From Acidimicrobiaceae bacterium (lineage in GTDB: Bacteria > Actinomycetota > Acidimicrobiia > Acidimicrobiales > UBA8592), in NCBI GenBank assembly GCA_002724825.1, contig PBPU01000085.1, forward strand, positions 1-15,702: a DNA stretch of 15,702 bases, written 5' to 3'. Made by a program: the position numbers and the translations under genes. The notes beneath the pieces are model-generated. The model saw only the letters and a program-made list of their open reading frames with translations, searched no databases and had not been told where the DNA came from. Shown piece by piece: positions 5,992 to 13,274 of this stretch (position 1 is the first letter of the stretch; every line of letters starts with the position of its first letter).

Positions 5992-7164
5992 CTACTTTTC
6001 TGGTTCCCAATCTCCGAGATGCTGCAATCTTTGATCGTTAGAGAACATCTCAACAATAGGAATATCAAGCCCTACGCGCTTCTGAAGACGTTTAACGATG
6101 AGTTCTTCGTCCCACAACAGCAAGGTCACTACTAGGCCTTTAGTACCAGCCCTCGCCGTCCTACCGGATCGGTGTAGATACGTTTTATGATCAGGCGGAG
6201 GATCATAGTGAATCACTACTTCGACATCATCTACATGAATTCCTCTTGCCGCTACGTCAGTAGCTACTAGTACGGGAAGATCTCCTCTTGCGAAACGGTC
6301 TAATGCTTTTTCTCTCATATTCTGACGAAGGTCGCCATGGATAGCTTGCGCTTTAACCCCTTCATCCGTAAGTTTTCGGACGAGGTGATCGCACCCGGCC
6401 TTAGTGTTACTAAATACCAAAGTCCGTGTCGTCGATGCTGCTATGGTCGCAGCCACTTTAACCTTGTCTCGCTCGTGCACATGGAGAAATCGATGAGTCA
6501 TCTCTTCAACTGTGATTTCCTTTGCTTCAACTTCGTGCATGCAGGGATCAGATTGATACCTCTGGATTAAAGAATTAACAGCTCCGTCTAACGTTGCGCT
6601 GAACAGAAGCGTTTGGTGCTTTCTCCCAACCTTTCTTAGAATCCATTCAACTTGAGGAAGAAAACCCATATCCGCCATTCGGTCAGCCTCATCAATAACG
6701 ACCATCTCCAATGCAGCAACGGAAATTTCACCTCGTTCAAGAAGATCGATCATCCTTCCAGGCGTAGCAGCTATAAGATCCAGTCCTTTCTTTATAGTTT
6801 TTATCTGCGTTTCGATGTTCGCCCCTCCATAGATTGCGGCTATCTTTAGCCCACGAACATTGGTAATAGGCAAGAGCTCCTCACTTACTTGAACTGCTAA
6901 TTCTCGGGTGGGAACGAGTATGAGGACTCTTGGGTCTGATGAACTAGATTTTCTAGTTAGATCGAGATTTTGGATCATAGGAATGCCAAAAGCAAAGGTT
7001 TTTCCAGATCCGGTCTTTGCTTTACCACAGACGTCTCTAGCGGAAAGCGCATCTGGGATTGTAAGGGTTTGAATAGGGAATGGTGAAGTTATGCCCCTCT
7101 CTAAGAGGACATCACAAATGTCTTTGTCCACACCAAGATCACTCCATGTTTGATTATTTGTCAT
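5992..7164 (-). CDS. DEAD-box ATP-dependent RNA helicase
   Basis: This RNA-unwinding enzyme probably acts in ribosome assembly or mRNA turnover. All core motifs are intact: Q motif (F29-PIQ), Walker A AKTGSGKT (49-56), PTREL (85-89), TPGR (134-137), DEAD (158-161), SAT (189-191), and in the second RecA domain ATDVAARGIH (301-310) and HRSGRTARAG (331-340). At 390 residues it holds only the two RecA domains, with no long C-terminal RNA-binding extension, so it resembles the RhlE-like minimal type rather than DeaD/CsdA. The ATG at 7164 has a weak CAGG upstream. A 124-base gap separates it from the cyclase gene, and I found no strong promoter there. The orphan methylase follows on the same strand. 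Confidence 0.95.
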   Translation of the reverse strand: MTNNQTWSDLGVDKDICDVLLERGITSPFPIQTLTIPDALSARDVCGKAKTGSGKTFAFGIPMIQNLDLTRKSSSSDPRVLILVPTRELAVQVSEELLPITNVRGLKIAAIYGGANIETQIKTIKKGLDLIAATPGRMIDLLERGEISVAALEMVVIDEADRMADMGFLPQVEWILRKVGRKHQTLLFSATLDGAVNSLIQRYQSDPCMHEVEAKEITVEEMTHRFLHVHERDKVKVAATIAASTTRTLVFSNTKAGCDHLVRKLTDEGVKAQAIHGDLRQNMREKALDRFARGDLPVLVATDVAARGIHVDDVEVVIHYDPPPDHKTYLHRSGRTARAGTKGLVVTLLLWDEELIVKRLQKRVGLDIPIVEMFSNDQRLQHLGDWEPEK

Positions 7165-7288
7165 AAAAACCTGTGAAGACAGCTATGCCACTTTCGCCAT
7201 GTGGATTTGTGAGAGTAGGGAGTATGCACAGTCATCTAGAATACATCTTCTGACACCTTGTATGGACATGTTAAGAAATACCTCAAAT

Positions 7289-7807
7289 TTAATTGGCCCG
7301 TGTGAGCCGAACTAGCTCTATAGGTTCTTTAAATCCCTTGATTTGGTGTTTCCCGATAGGAGTAGACGGAGTATTTACCATTAGAGAAGTAATCATTGAA
7401 CTTGTAGCCAGAACTTCTCCTGGTTCAGCTTGGTCACATAACCGAGAGGCCATGTTAACGGCGTGTCCAAGATAGTCTTCTCCGTCTACCAGCAATACAG
7501 GTCCAGAAGCTAAGCCTGCGCGCAGTTCAAGAGGTGCATCAGATTGAGCCAAGGAATCTAGCATTTCCATAATAGCTTCGGTAGCGGTTTCTGGTTCTAC
7601 AGCAACCAACATTGCTCCATCCCCCAGCCATTTCGCTATACGAATGCCTTTTCGCGAAGCAACTGTCCTAACCAGAAATCTAAAGTCATTAAGGACTTCG
7701 ACCGCTGCTTTATCCCCCCATCGGTCCGTAAAGGTTGTGAACCCAGAAAGGTCTACGAATGCGAACGTTCGCTCAAACCTATCCTCGTATGGATTCTCTT
7801 CAATCAT
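7289..7807 (-). CDS. Stand-alone class III adenylate/guanylate cyclase domain
   Basis: This is a nucleotidyl cyclase catalytic domain that makes cAMP or cGMP. The 172 residues contain the whole domain and little else. The first metal-binding Asp is Asp19 in FAFVDLSGFT and the second is Asp63 in KWLGDGAML, with Lys59 nearby. The transition-state Asn118 and Arg122 sit in YLGHAVNMASRL. A complete half-site on one chain implies an active homodimer. No HAMP, membrane helix, CHASE or other sensor is present, so any control must come from a partner or from expression. The ATG is preceded by GGGGGA. It lies 65 bases downstream of lgt and may be cotranscribed with it. Whether ATP or GTP is used cannot be decided from the sequence alone. 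Confidence 0.9.
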   Translation of the reverse strand: MIEENPYEDRFERTFAFVDLSGFTTFTDRWGDKAAVEVLNDFRFLVRTVASRKGIRIAKWLGDGAMLVAVEPETATEAIMEMLDSLAQSDAPLELRAGLASGPVLLVDGEDYLGHAVNMASRLCDQAEPGEVLATSSMITSLMVNTPSTPIGKHQIKGFKEPIELVRLTRAN

Positions 7808-7872
7808 TTTCCCCCAATGCCTTAAACTTGAAACTACTCCTATAGAAGGTGCTGTGCTGAGATTTCTTTGGA

Positions 7873-8751
7873 TTAATCCGCTTGATCCGGTAACTCTTCA
7901 TCGGCGTCGCCCTCTTTAAGGGTAGTAGGAACACCTATTTGTTCTTTCTCAGCACTTTTCAAAGTGCGGCTTTCTTGCCGCTCAAACTTGAAAAGGCAGC
8001 CGAGACTTAGAAGAAGGAGGACAGAAAACACCCATACATTAATTCGAAGTCCGGCAATTTGTGTTGCTTCATCTATGCGGAGAGCTTCTACCCAAATACG
8101 CCCAATGGAATACAAGACAAAATAAACAACGAACAACATCCCCTTGGAAAGTATTTTCATTCGATCAATTTTGATTAGCACCAGAACGACCATCAGGTTC
8201 CATAACGATTCATAGAGAAAAGTCGGGTGGAAAGTGGCTTGTTCAATATATTGGGAAGGACGATTCTCAGGATCAATTTCTAAAGCCCATGGAAGGTCAG
8301 ATGGGCGACCGTAGAGCTCTTGATTAAACCAATTCCCCCATCTTCCTATCATTTGTGCAAGAGGTATCGCAGGGGCTCCAACGTCCATAGCCGTTCGTAG
8401 ATCTAAATTAGCTCTTCTGCAATAAATAACAACAGCCAGATAGCCAAAGATAACTCCACCTAAAATGCCGAGTCCCCCCTTCCATATTTTGAGTGCATCT
8501 CCCCAATTACCTGTAAAACGACCCCAATCTGTAATGACGTGATAAACACGAGCTCCAACGATGCCAGCGGGGACAGCCCACATCGCCATTCCTGCAGCAT
8601 GATCGGAACTTAACGAGCGGTCCGTAAATCTTTTCGCTGCTAGCCAAACTGCGGCAAGAACACCAAGAGCGATCATAAGGCCATACCCTCGAAGGGTTAA
8701 AGGCCCTAAGTCGAGCGATCCTGAATTTGGACTAGGAATTGAACTAAACAC
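7873..8751 (-). CDS. lgt: Prolipoprotein diacylglyceryl transferase
   Basis: This integral membrane enzyme moves diacylglycerol from phosphatidylglycerol to the lipobox cysteine of prolipoproteins. From the preferred start it has 292 residues and about seven membrane helices. The family signature appears as GRWGNWFNQELYG (136-148), with the conserved Arg137, Asn140 and Glu145. Other hallmarks are GARVYHVITDW (67-77), HPTFLYES (175-182) and GRIWVEALR (217-225). I chose the GTG at 8751 because AAGGAAG sits 3-4 bases upstream and the usual SIPSP N-terminus follows. A TTG at 8784 would add eleven polar, basic residues that are out of character. The C-terminus carries about 30 acidic, charged residues after the last helix. 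It is transcribed divergently from the SnoaL-like gene. Confidence 0.95.
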   Translation of the reverse strand: MFSSIPSPNSGSLDLGPLTLRGYGLMIALGVLAAVWLAAKRFTDRSLSSDHAAGMAMWAVPAGIVGARVYHVITDWGRFTGNWGDALKIWKGGLGILGGVIFGYLAVVIYCRRANLDLRTAMDVGAPAIPLAQMIGRWGNWFNQELYGRPSDLPWALEIDPENRPSQYIEQATFHPTFLYESLWNLMVVLVLIKIDRMKILSKGMLFVVYFVLYSIGRIWVEALRIDEATQIAGLRINVWVFSVLLLLSLGCLFKFERQESRTLKSAEKEQIGVPTTLKEGDADEELPDQAD

Positions 8752-8818
8752 AATCTTCCTTGAGTGGTTACGGTGTTCCCGCAAGTAAAATCATTCTACA
8801 TGCAGACACTCACCTACT

Positions 8819-9271
8819 ATGCAGAATCTTGAAAGCAACCACATGAATAGTTCACATCAAATTGAACATCTCCTGCTTGAATACGCTAGACGCATAGATA
8901 ACGGCGATTTTGTAGGCATAGGAGAATTATTTAGCAGAGGAAAGATCATTATCGATGATGCTACTCATATTGAAGGGTCAGACAATGTGAGTTCGATGTA
9001 TACGAATACAACACGCAGATACGAAGATGGAACGCCTCGGACACATCATGTCACGACAAATATCGAAATTCACATAGCAGGAAACTCAGCTGAATCATCA
9101 TCATACTTTACGGTATTTCAGGGAATGAAAGACTTCCCACTGCAGGCGATTATTACCGGCCAATATTTTGATTCATTTTATTTACACGATGATGGGTGGT
9201 GGTTTATGAGCCGAAAAATAGAAATCAGACAAATCGGAGATGTAAGCCACCATCTGCTCATTGAAATATAA
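8819..9271 (+). CDS. SnoaL/NTF2-like fold protein
   Basis: This is a small soluble alpha+beta protein of the SnoaL-like (NTF2 superfamily) type. An N-terminal helix (IEHLLLEYARRIDNGDF) leads into a short strand with D-D-A-T, then beta strands containing RTHHVTTNIEI and the closing DDGWWFMSRKIEI. These match the SnoaL_4 pattern, in which His and Asp residues often line the pocket. Members act as polyketide cyclases, dehydratases or dioxygenase subunits, or have unknown roles, so no substrate is claimed. The ATG at 8843 (MNSSHQIE) has GAAAG 7 bases upstream and may be the true start. The ATG at 8819 has no ribosome binding site but could be leaderless. The gene is divergent from lgt with a very short shared region, and lies upstream of the rib genes on the same strand. 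Confidence 0.82.
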   Translation: MQNLESNHMNSSHQIEHLLLEYARRIDNGDFVGIGELFSRGKIIIDDATHIEGSDNVSSMYTNTTRRYEDGTPRTHHVTTNIEIHIAGNSAESSSYFTVFQGMKDFPLQAIITGQYFDSFYLHDDGWWFMSRKIEIRQIGDVSHHLLIEI

Positions 9272-9273
9272 CG

Positions 9274-9289
9274 TATGGATTTTTCCATA
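9274..9289 (+). repeat. Short inverted repeat after the SnoaL-like gene
   Basis: TATGGA-TTTT-TCCATA is a perfect 6-bp stem with a four-T loop, beginning two bases after the stop codon. It could be a weak hairpin at the 3' end of the message. No U-run follows, so I do not call it a terminator. Confidence 0.5.
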
Positions 9290-9291
9290 TT

Positions 9292-9332
9292 GCATTCCTT
9301 GTATTAATGGTATACATTAATACAAGGAATGC
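9292..9332 (+). repeat. Perfect 18-bp inverted repeat with 5-base loop, upstream of ribE
   Basis: The left arm GCATTCCTTGTATTAATG (9292-9309) and right arm CATTAATACAAGGAATGC (9315-9332) are exact reverse complements around GTATA. It lies 26 bases before the ribE start and does not cover the ribosome binding site GAAAGGG (9348-9354). There is no downstream T-run on either strand, so it is unlike a standard intrinsic terminator. It could be a DNA operator (two-fold symmetric protein site), a stable RNA hairpin at the 5' end of the rib mRNA, or a remnant of a small mobile element. The perfect match over 18 bp suggests selection or recent origin. Confidence 0.9.
9308..9316 (+). promoter_or_regulatory. 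ribE: Candidate extended -10 promoter for the rib operon
   Basis: TGGTATACA matches the extended -10 form TGnTATAAT in 8 of 9 positions including the free n, with one mismatch in the hexamer. It sits exactly across the loop of the inverted repeat. A start site near 9323 would leave a leader of about 36 bases. No good -35 box is seen at the right distance, which fits an extended -10 promoter. If correct, a protein binding the palindrome would block RNA polymerase directly. Confidence 0.4.
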
Positions 9333-9358
9333 GCAATACTAAAAATTGAAAGGGCCAA

Positions 9359-9976
9359 TTGTTCACAGGAATAATCGAAGAAGTCGGCATAGTAAAATCC
9401 ATATCCCCAAACGGTTCAGGATCCACGTTTACTTTTTCAGCAAGTAAAGTACTAGACGATATCGAAACTGGTTCTTCGATTTCAGTAAACGGTTGCTGCC
9501 TTACAGCCATTAGCTTCGGAAAGAACTGGTGGACCACAGACGCTGTACCTGAAACCATGAATCGAACAACATTAGGCCTTCTACATGAAGGAGACTCAGT
9601 AAATCTTGAGCGCCCTCTTCAGACCTCCGGTCGGTTCGGTGGGCATATCGTTCAAGGCCATATCGATGGAACAACGACCATTCAGAGCATAGATCTACAA
9701 GACGATGAATCTTACCGATTTGCCTTTGAGCTTAAACCTGAATGGGAACAATATGTCTGCCACAAAGGCTCCATAGCAATAGATGGAATCAGCCTTACTG
9801 TCGCTGCAGTAAGTTCCGGCCTTTTTGAAGTCGCAGTTATCCCCCACACATGGTCGGCAACCAACCTCGGACAAAAAATAGCTGGGGGTTCGGTTAATAT
9901 CGAAGTAGATATCCTTGCAAAATATGTTGAGCGTCAACTTTCAGCAAACAAGCTGACCAACTTAGAAGTAGAGTAG
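9359..9976 (+). CDS. ribE: Riboflavin synthase, alpha subunit
   Basis: This enzyme dismutates two 6,7-dimethyl-8-ribityllumazine molecules to riboflavin, the last step of the pathway. The 205 residues form the two lumazine-binding barrel repeats of the family. The first runs from about 1 to 90 (MFTGIIEEVG, then SVNGCCLTA) and the second from about 95 to 190 (HIVQGHIDG, then AIDGISLTVA). The start codon is TTG, fixed by the nearly invariant MFTGIIEE N-terminus and by GAAAGGG 4 bases upstream. The C-terminal 15 residues are polar and variable. It is the first gene of the rib cluster, 5 bases before ribBA, and directly follows the perfect palindrome. I see no FMN riboswitch in front of it. Confidence 0.96.
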   Translation: MFTGIIEEVGIVKSISPNGSGSTFTFSASKVLDDIETGSSISVNGCCLTAISFGKNWWTTDAVPETMNRTTLGLLHEGDSVNLERPLQTSGRFGGHIVQGHIDGTTTIQSIDLQDDESYRFAFELKPEWEQYVCHKGSIAIDGISLTVAAVSSGLFEVAVIPHTWSATNLGQKIAGGSVNIEVDILAKYVERQLSANKLTNLEVE

Positions 9977-9981
9977 GTAGC

Positions 9982-11220
9982 GTGTCTGAACTGAATACGA
10001 TCCGAGAAGCGATTGATGCCATAGCAGCAGGAAAGTTTGTCATCGTAATAGATGACGAAGATCGCGAAAATGAAGGTGACCTCATTATCGCTGCTGAGAC
10101 AGTCACTCCGGAAGATATGGCGTTTATGGTCAAACATACGAGTGGAGTCGTCTGTTGCCCAATCACTAATGAACGTGCTGACGCACTCCACCTTCCATTA
10201 ATGGTCGCCAATAATACTGAGGCGATGGGTACCGCATTCACTATTTCTGTAGACGTAGCTGAAGGAACGACCACAGGAATATCTGCAAGTGACCGAGCCT
10301 TAACTTGCCGCGCTCTAGCAGACGACAGCGTCGTCGCTAGTGGCTTCGCTAGACCTGGCCACGTTTTTCCTCTTCGGGCACGTGCGGGTGGAGTTCTCAA
10401 ACGGGCCGGCCATACCGAAGCGGCAGTCGATCTAGCAACTATGGCCGGACTCTCACCAGCGGGAGTTATATCAGAGATTGTTTCCGAAGATGGAACTATG
10501 GCACTCCTTCCTGAGCTTTTAGAATTTTCGAAAACCTATGAAATCCCCATCATCTCAATAGCGGATTTGATCAGGTATAGGAATCGCCATGAGCGACTTG
10601 TTGAACGATTCTCCACGGCGCGCATCCCGACAAAATTCGGGGAATTTACCGCCCATATCTACCGCAGTTCACTTGATGAAATAGAGCATCTTGCATTTGT
10701 CACTGATAACTTTGACCCAAGTCAACCCCCGCTAGTTCGCGTGCACTCGGAATGCCTAACGGGTGACGTTCTCGGCTCATTGAGATGTGATTGTGGCTCC
10801 CAACTTGATTTGGCTATGCAACTAGCTAGTGAGTCCGAAAATGGTGGGGCGATTGTGTATTTAAGAGGCCACGAAGGACGTGGAATCGGACTCGGGCATA
10901 AGATGAGAGCGTATGCATTGCAAGATGAGGGAATGGATACGGTTGATGCCAATGTCGCCTTAGGCCTTCCAGTCGATTCAAGAGAATACGGGATTGGCGC
11001 GCAAATTATTTCGGATCTTGGAATAACAAAAATGCGCCTACTCACTAATAACCCAGCAAAATACGGTGGTCTCGAAGGGTACCATCTCGAAATTGTTGAA
11101 CGAGTACCTCTTATTGTAAGAACCAATTCTGAAAATGTTCGCTATCTCCAAACAAAAGAGGAACGGATGGGCCATCTGCTTAGCGAAGATAAAGGAAAAG
11201 CAGCTAAGGAGAATGAGTGA
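9982..11220 (+). CDS. ribBA: Bifunctional DHBP synthase / GTP cyclohydrolase II
   Basis: This enzyme makes both riboflavin precursors: 3,4-dihydroxy-2-butanone 4-phosphate from ribulose 5-phosphate, and the diaminopyrimidine from GTP. The RibB domain (about 1-200) has DDEDRENEGD (24-33) with its metal-binding acidic residues, and HTEAAVDL (144-151). The RibA domain (about 205-400) has the zinc site Cys258, Cys269 and Cys271 in SECLTGDVLGSLRCDCGSQ, the catalytic region RGHEGRGIGL (295-304) and YGIGAQI (336-342). Both domains look intact, and the length of 412 is normal. The start is GTG at 9982 with a modest TAGGTAG upstream. Its stop overlaps the ribH start. Confidence 0.97.
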   Translation: MSELNTIREAIDAIAAGKFVIVIDDEDRENEGDLIIAAETVTPEDMAFMVKHTSGVVCCPITNERADALHLPLMVANNTEAMGTAFTISVDVAEGTTTGISASDRALTCRALADDSVVASGFARPGHVFPLRARAGGVLKRAGHTEAAVDLATMAGLSPAGVISEIVSEDGTMALLPELLEFSKTYEIPIISIADLIRYRNRHERLVERFSTARIPTKFGEFTAHIYRSSLDEIEHLAFVTDNFDPSQPPLVRVHSECLTGDVLGSLRCDCGSQLDLAMQLASESENGGAIVYLRGHEGRGIGLGHKMRAYALQDEGMDTVDANVALGLPVDSREYGIGAQIISDLGITKMRLLTNNPAKYGGLEGYHLEIVERVPLIVRTNSENVRYLQTKEERMGHLLSEDKGKAAKENE

Positions 11221-11684
11221 CTGCTGAGAAGTTTCATATAGGCATAATCGTTAGCCAATTCAATGAAGAAATTTCCAACCGCTTACTAGACGGAGCATGC
11301 AGTTATCTGGAAAATAGTTCTGATTTCAATGCAGATATTTCCGTCCGTTGGGTTCCTGGCGCTTTCGAGATCCCATTTGCATGCCAAGAGGTAATTGACA
11401 AGACGGACGTAGACGCGATCGTTACTTTGGGGTCCGTAGTCAAAGGTGGAACTCCTCATTTTGATTTTGTCGCTGGAGAGTGCATCAGAGGGATTCAAGC
11501 AGTAAGCCTCTCAACGAAAACCCCAATCTCTTTAGGTGTGCTAACCACCAACACCTACGAACAGGCCCTCGAAAGATCAGACAGCAGCTACATCGATCAT
11601 GACGGGTCTTCCGGAGATAAAGGCACATCAGCTGCAGAAGCTGCGATTGCTATGATTCGACTCTCCCGGTCACTAACTGACTAG
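11217..11684 (+). CDS. ribH: 6,7-dimethyl-8-ribityllumazine synthase
   Basis: This enzyme condenses the butanone phosphate with the pyrimidine to form lumazine, the substrate of RibE, and usually assembles as pentamers or an icosahedral shell. Family marks are IVSQFNEEIS near the start, VPGAFEIP (46-53), and VVKGGTPHFDFV with catalytic His81, followed by GVLTTNTYEQALER (107-120). Between this and DKGTSAAEAA is a polar stretch (SSYIDHDGSSG) a few residues longer than I expect. The GTG start overlaps the ribBA stop in GTGA, with GGAG 5 bases upstream, so translation is coupled. The last 12 bases overlap the end of the convergent GH13 gene, leaving no room for a terminator. Confidence 0.95.
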   Translation: MTAEKFHIGIIVSQFNEEISNRLLDGACSYLENSSDFNADISVRWVPGAFEIPFACQEVIDKTDVDAIVTLGSVVKGGTPHFDFVAGECIRGIQAVSLSTKTPISLGVLTTNTYEQALERSDSSYIDHDGSSGDKGTSAAEAAIAMIRLSRSLTD

Positions 11685-13274
11685 GACTGCTGCAGAGTTC
11701 TCCCCAAAAGTAACTTCCATGTCGTTCAAAGAAACTTCACCGACATAAAACACTAAATTCCAGTCTCCTTGAGGAAGGGAGATAGTTTGTTCGGAGACTC
11801 CGACATTTAATGCGCTAATCAAATTACCTCGACTAAAGCTGATCACATCATTATTTCTCGCTGTAATCCAGCGCAAAGGTGTATCTAGTTTAAGATTTTC
11901 CTTGCGGATTGAAAGAAGTTTTCGATACTGCATCAACCAAGAACCTCTGGTTGTCTGTTGATACTCCACAGTGTCTTCATAGGTGCGATTTCCGATCGGT
12001 ATCCATGGAACCCCTTCAGTAAAGCCAAATTCGGAACCTCCACCCCATGGTATTGGAGTCCTAGCCCCATCTCGGCCATCTGATTCGATAGCATTTCTTG
12101 TTGCTACGGGGTCAGCAAGTTCTTCTTGTTTTAATTCGATGCTTGATAGCCCTAGTTCATCCCCTTGATAAAGAACAGGTAAACCTGGAAGAAAGAACAG
12201 AAGAACTGAATACGCCAGCGCACGCTGTTTTCCCTCTTCGCCACCACCGAATCTTGTTGGGGCGCGGGGATCATCATGGCTACTTAGGGCCCAAGACAAA
12301 TCTTCAGGTGCAGCATCTAGAGCGTCTCTAAAAGTATCCCACATAGATTGAGGGTCCCAAGGAACGTGCATGGGGGCAAAGTAAAAAGCCCGATGCAAAG
12401 CATCCCCTGAACTCACGTACCTACTAACCCTGTTTGGGTCATTGTCACGTAAGTAGACCTCTCCCAGAAGCAGAGAGCCATAAGGCTCTACAAGGTTTCT
12501 CCACCTTCTAAAGATTTCAAGATTTCCAGCTTGGTCAAGGTCATATCGATGATCAAATGAAGCGAACACTTGTCGAGGGCTCATATCATCATTAATCGGA
12601 AAGCGAATAGGGTTGTTGGGCATTAACATGTTCTTCACAAGCCCCTGTGCTACGTCAATACGGAAACCGTCAACATCTCGCAGAAGCCAGAACTTAAGGA
12701 TTTCATCAAACTCTTGGATTACTTTGGGGTTGTTCCAGTTCAGATCAGGTTGCTCTGGAAGGAAGAGGTGAAGATAATACTGTCCTGACTCTTCATCGAA
12801 TGTCCAAGCTGAACCTCCAAAATGAGACACCCAATTGTTAGGTGGGCCCCCATCGGCGGCTGGGTCTCTCCAGTGATAATACCCTCTGTAGTCATTGTCC
12901 ATCGATGACTTAGAGGACTTGAACCATGAGTGCTCTGAAGAAGAGTGATTTGGTACAAGGTCGATTATGACGCGAAGCTTTTGCTTGTGCGCTTCTTCGA
13001 TAAGCGCATCAAAGTCGTTCAGATTACCGAAAAGGGGGTCGACTCCACAGTAATCGCTGACGTCGTAACCGAAATCTGCCATTGGCGACGGGTAAAACGG
13101 CGTAATCCATATTAAATCAACACCCAACCACGAAAGATATTCTAATTTTCCTGTAATACCTGAAAGATCCCCGACTCCATCTCCGTTACTGTCAGCAAAT
13201 GATCGGATATAGATTTCATAGCCTACGCCACCATCCCACCATCCTGAATTTGCTTTTCTTATTTCGCTATCCAT
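11673..13274 (-). CDS. GH13 alpha-glucosidase / alpha-amylase-family hydrolase
   Basis: This retaining glycoside hydrolase probably cleaves short alpha-glucosides in the cytoplasm; there is no signal peptide. Barrel motifs in order are the calcium-type loop DSNGDGVGDL (28-37), region I DLVPNH (105-110), region II DGFRIDVA with nucleophile Asp207, region III GEVYL with acid/base Glu272, and region IV SSHDDP with His333 and Asp334. Region IV usually reads NHD, and here Asn is replaced by Ser. GLPVLYQGDELG marks the last barrel strand, and a C-terminal beta domain closes the 533 residues. Oligo-1,6-glucosidase, alpha-glucosidase and trehalose-type activities cannot be separated by eye. The ATG has AGGGGA a few bases upstream and overlaps the end of the GNAT gene by 16 bases. 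Confidence 0.93.
   Translation of the reverse strand: MDSEIRKANSGWWDGGVGYEIYIRSFADSNGDGVGDLSGITGKLEYLSWLGVDLIWITPFYPSPMADFGYDVSDYCGVDPLFGNLNDFDALIEEAHKQKLRVIIDLVPNHSSSEHSWFKSSKSSMDNDYRGYYHWRDPAADGGPPNNWVSHFGGSAWTFDEESGQYYLHLFLPEQPDLNWNNPKVIQEFDEILKFWLLRDVDGFRIDVAQGLVKNMLMPNNPIRFPINDDMSPRQVFASFDHRYDLDQAGNLEIFRRWRNLVEPYGSLLLGEVYLRDNDPNRVSRYVSSGDALHRAFYFAPMHVPWDPQSMWDTFRDALDAAPEDLSWALSSHDDPRAPTRFGGGEEGKQRALAYSVLLFFLPGLPVLYQGDELGLSSIELKQEELADPVATRNAIESDGRDGARTPIPWGGGSEFGFTEGVPWIPIGNRTYEDTVEYQQTTRGSWLMQYRKLLSIRKENLKLDTPLRWITARNNDVISFSRGNLISALNVGVSEQTISLPQGDWNLVFYVGEVSLNDMEVTFGENSAAVLVS

Noticed and set aside
7165..7288. Promoter or structured leader in front of the DEAD-box helicase gene
   Set aside because: Only scattered -10-like hexamers without matching -35 boxes and no convincing hairpin; cold-shock-type leader features are not apparent.
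9272..9358. FMN riboswitch upstream of ribE
   Set aside because: The 87-base interval is too short and lacks the conserved FMN aptamer elements; it is mostly occupied by the inverted repeats.
9894..10400. Minus-strand open frame of 168 codons across the ribE/ribBA junction
   Set aside because: It is low-complexity (Ser/Ala/Arg-rich) and lies antisense to well-conserved RibBA motifs, with no ribosome binding site or family resemblance.
10722..11126. Minus-strand open frame of 134 codons within ribBA
   Set aside because: It lies antisense to the GTP cyclohydrolase II domain, and its composition reflects the reverse complement of that domain.
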